This document shows, piece by piece, positions 63,580-64,000 of a stretch of DNA of 64,000 nt. The notes under the pieces are model-generated. The model made no database searches. It was not told the DNA's origin and worked only from the letters and a program-made list of their open reading frames with translations. Location of the stretch: contig NC_064012.1 in the NCBI RefSeq assembly GCF_932276165.1, forward strand, positions 6,269,501 to 6,333,500, written 5' to 3'. Each line of letters begins with the position of its first letter. The first letter of the stretch is position 1. The stretch is from Plutella xylostella (lineage: Eukaryota; Arthropoda; Insecta; Lepidoptera; Plutellidae). Made by a program: the position numbers and the translations under genes.

Positions 63580-64000
63580 GTTTCACTATTGCCTGTCAGC
63601 CAAAGTTTTTTTTGCCACTGGTAATTCCAGCATAGAATATGCAAAAAGTCTGCCCTCCATTCATCTACATCTACAATGATGCCAAATTCCAAACCACTCT
63701 ATGACCCCTACCACCCCACGCTTACAGACCTCGTACATACCTACTAGGTAGTCTCGTTACGTGTAGATTTATGCTCGCGAGTCCACCGGCGACTAGTATT
63801 ATTTACTCTGATGGAGTTGTATACGTAATTATCAGCCATAGTAAATAATACTCCGCCACTGGCGTCGGGGACGTGGACTAAAGCTCTCAGTTTAAAATAA
63901 TCAAAATGGTATTCTATAATTTAATTACCTGGATTATTGGCATTCCTCTAGTAATGCACGCCTGCCTAACCCACTCGTGGATAATGAGATGATTAAACTG
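63580..64000. other. rno intron, right edge; nothing recognised
   Basis: ACTAGTATTATTTACTCTGA near 63793 has a partial inverse AGTAAATAATACTCC near 63840, a possible small foldback. No coding signal. Confidence 0.35.

Noticed and set aside
61453..64000. Next rno exon encoding the PHD fingers
   Set aside because: Searched for the expected continuation after ERVIEELE and for Cys/His-rich PHD motifs; none seen in any frame.

Overview
The window looks like insect genomic DNA, most likely from a moth or butterfly. Genes are AT-rich and split by large introns, and the intergenic and intronic DNA is packed with LINE, SINE and foldback-element families of lepidopteran type. The species assignment is inference from gene structure and repeat style; no single base proves it. 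No prokaryotic, CRISPR or phage features were seen.

Layout. 1-2895: 3' half of a Copia LTR retrotransposon, cut by the left edge. 3199-3330: last coding exon of a TGF-beta-family type I receptor kinase (+), with a long 3' UTR to about 5790. 7191-11951: a 5'-truncated R1-like LINE bounded by a target-site duplication, whose 1343-codon open frame joins reverse transcriptase, RNase H, a zinc knuckle, a ~440-residue region I do not recognise, and a complete virus-type superfamily 1 helicase. 12118-12765: PPIL1 cyclophilin (-), two exons. 12983-14041: a 1.06-kb hAT-like non-autonomous element between two divergent genes. 14650-50895: RhoGAP68F/ARHGAP1 orthologue (+), nine exons that join in phase to give 492 aa. 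50896-57500: AT-rich intergenic DNA. 58237-61452: first coding exons of the rhinoceros/JADE PHD-finger gene (rno, +), which continues beyond the right edge.

The RhoGAP68F introns hold most of the mobile DNA. They contain an apparently intact Tc1-family transposon (28500-30146) with TA duplications, its short MITE relatives, a second 5'-truncated copy of the helicase LINE (32602-33930) with its own 15-bp duplication, hAT MITEs, three abutting foldback elements (27246-27756), a 10-bp TACCCTACAC minisatellite, a 67-bp palindrome-rich minisatellite, tRNA- and 5S-derived SINEs and several decayed RTE-type LINE tails. Some reach the splicing signals: a foldback element ends 14 bp before exon 4, and the exon 6 splice donor is tandemly duplicated.

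Most interesting points: the LINE that carries a plant-virus-like helicase (present twice and still in frame in both copies), the unassigned domain next to that helicase, and a cluster of start-stop minimal uORFs (ATG directly followed by a stop codon) ahead of the rno start codon. The host genes (signalling receptor, spliceosomal cyclophilin, Rho GTPase regulator, chromatin scaffold) are unrelated housekeeping or developmental genes and form no pathway.
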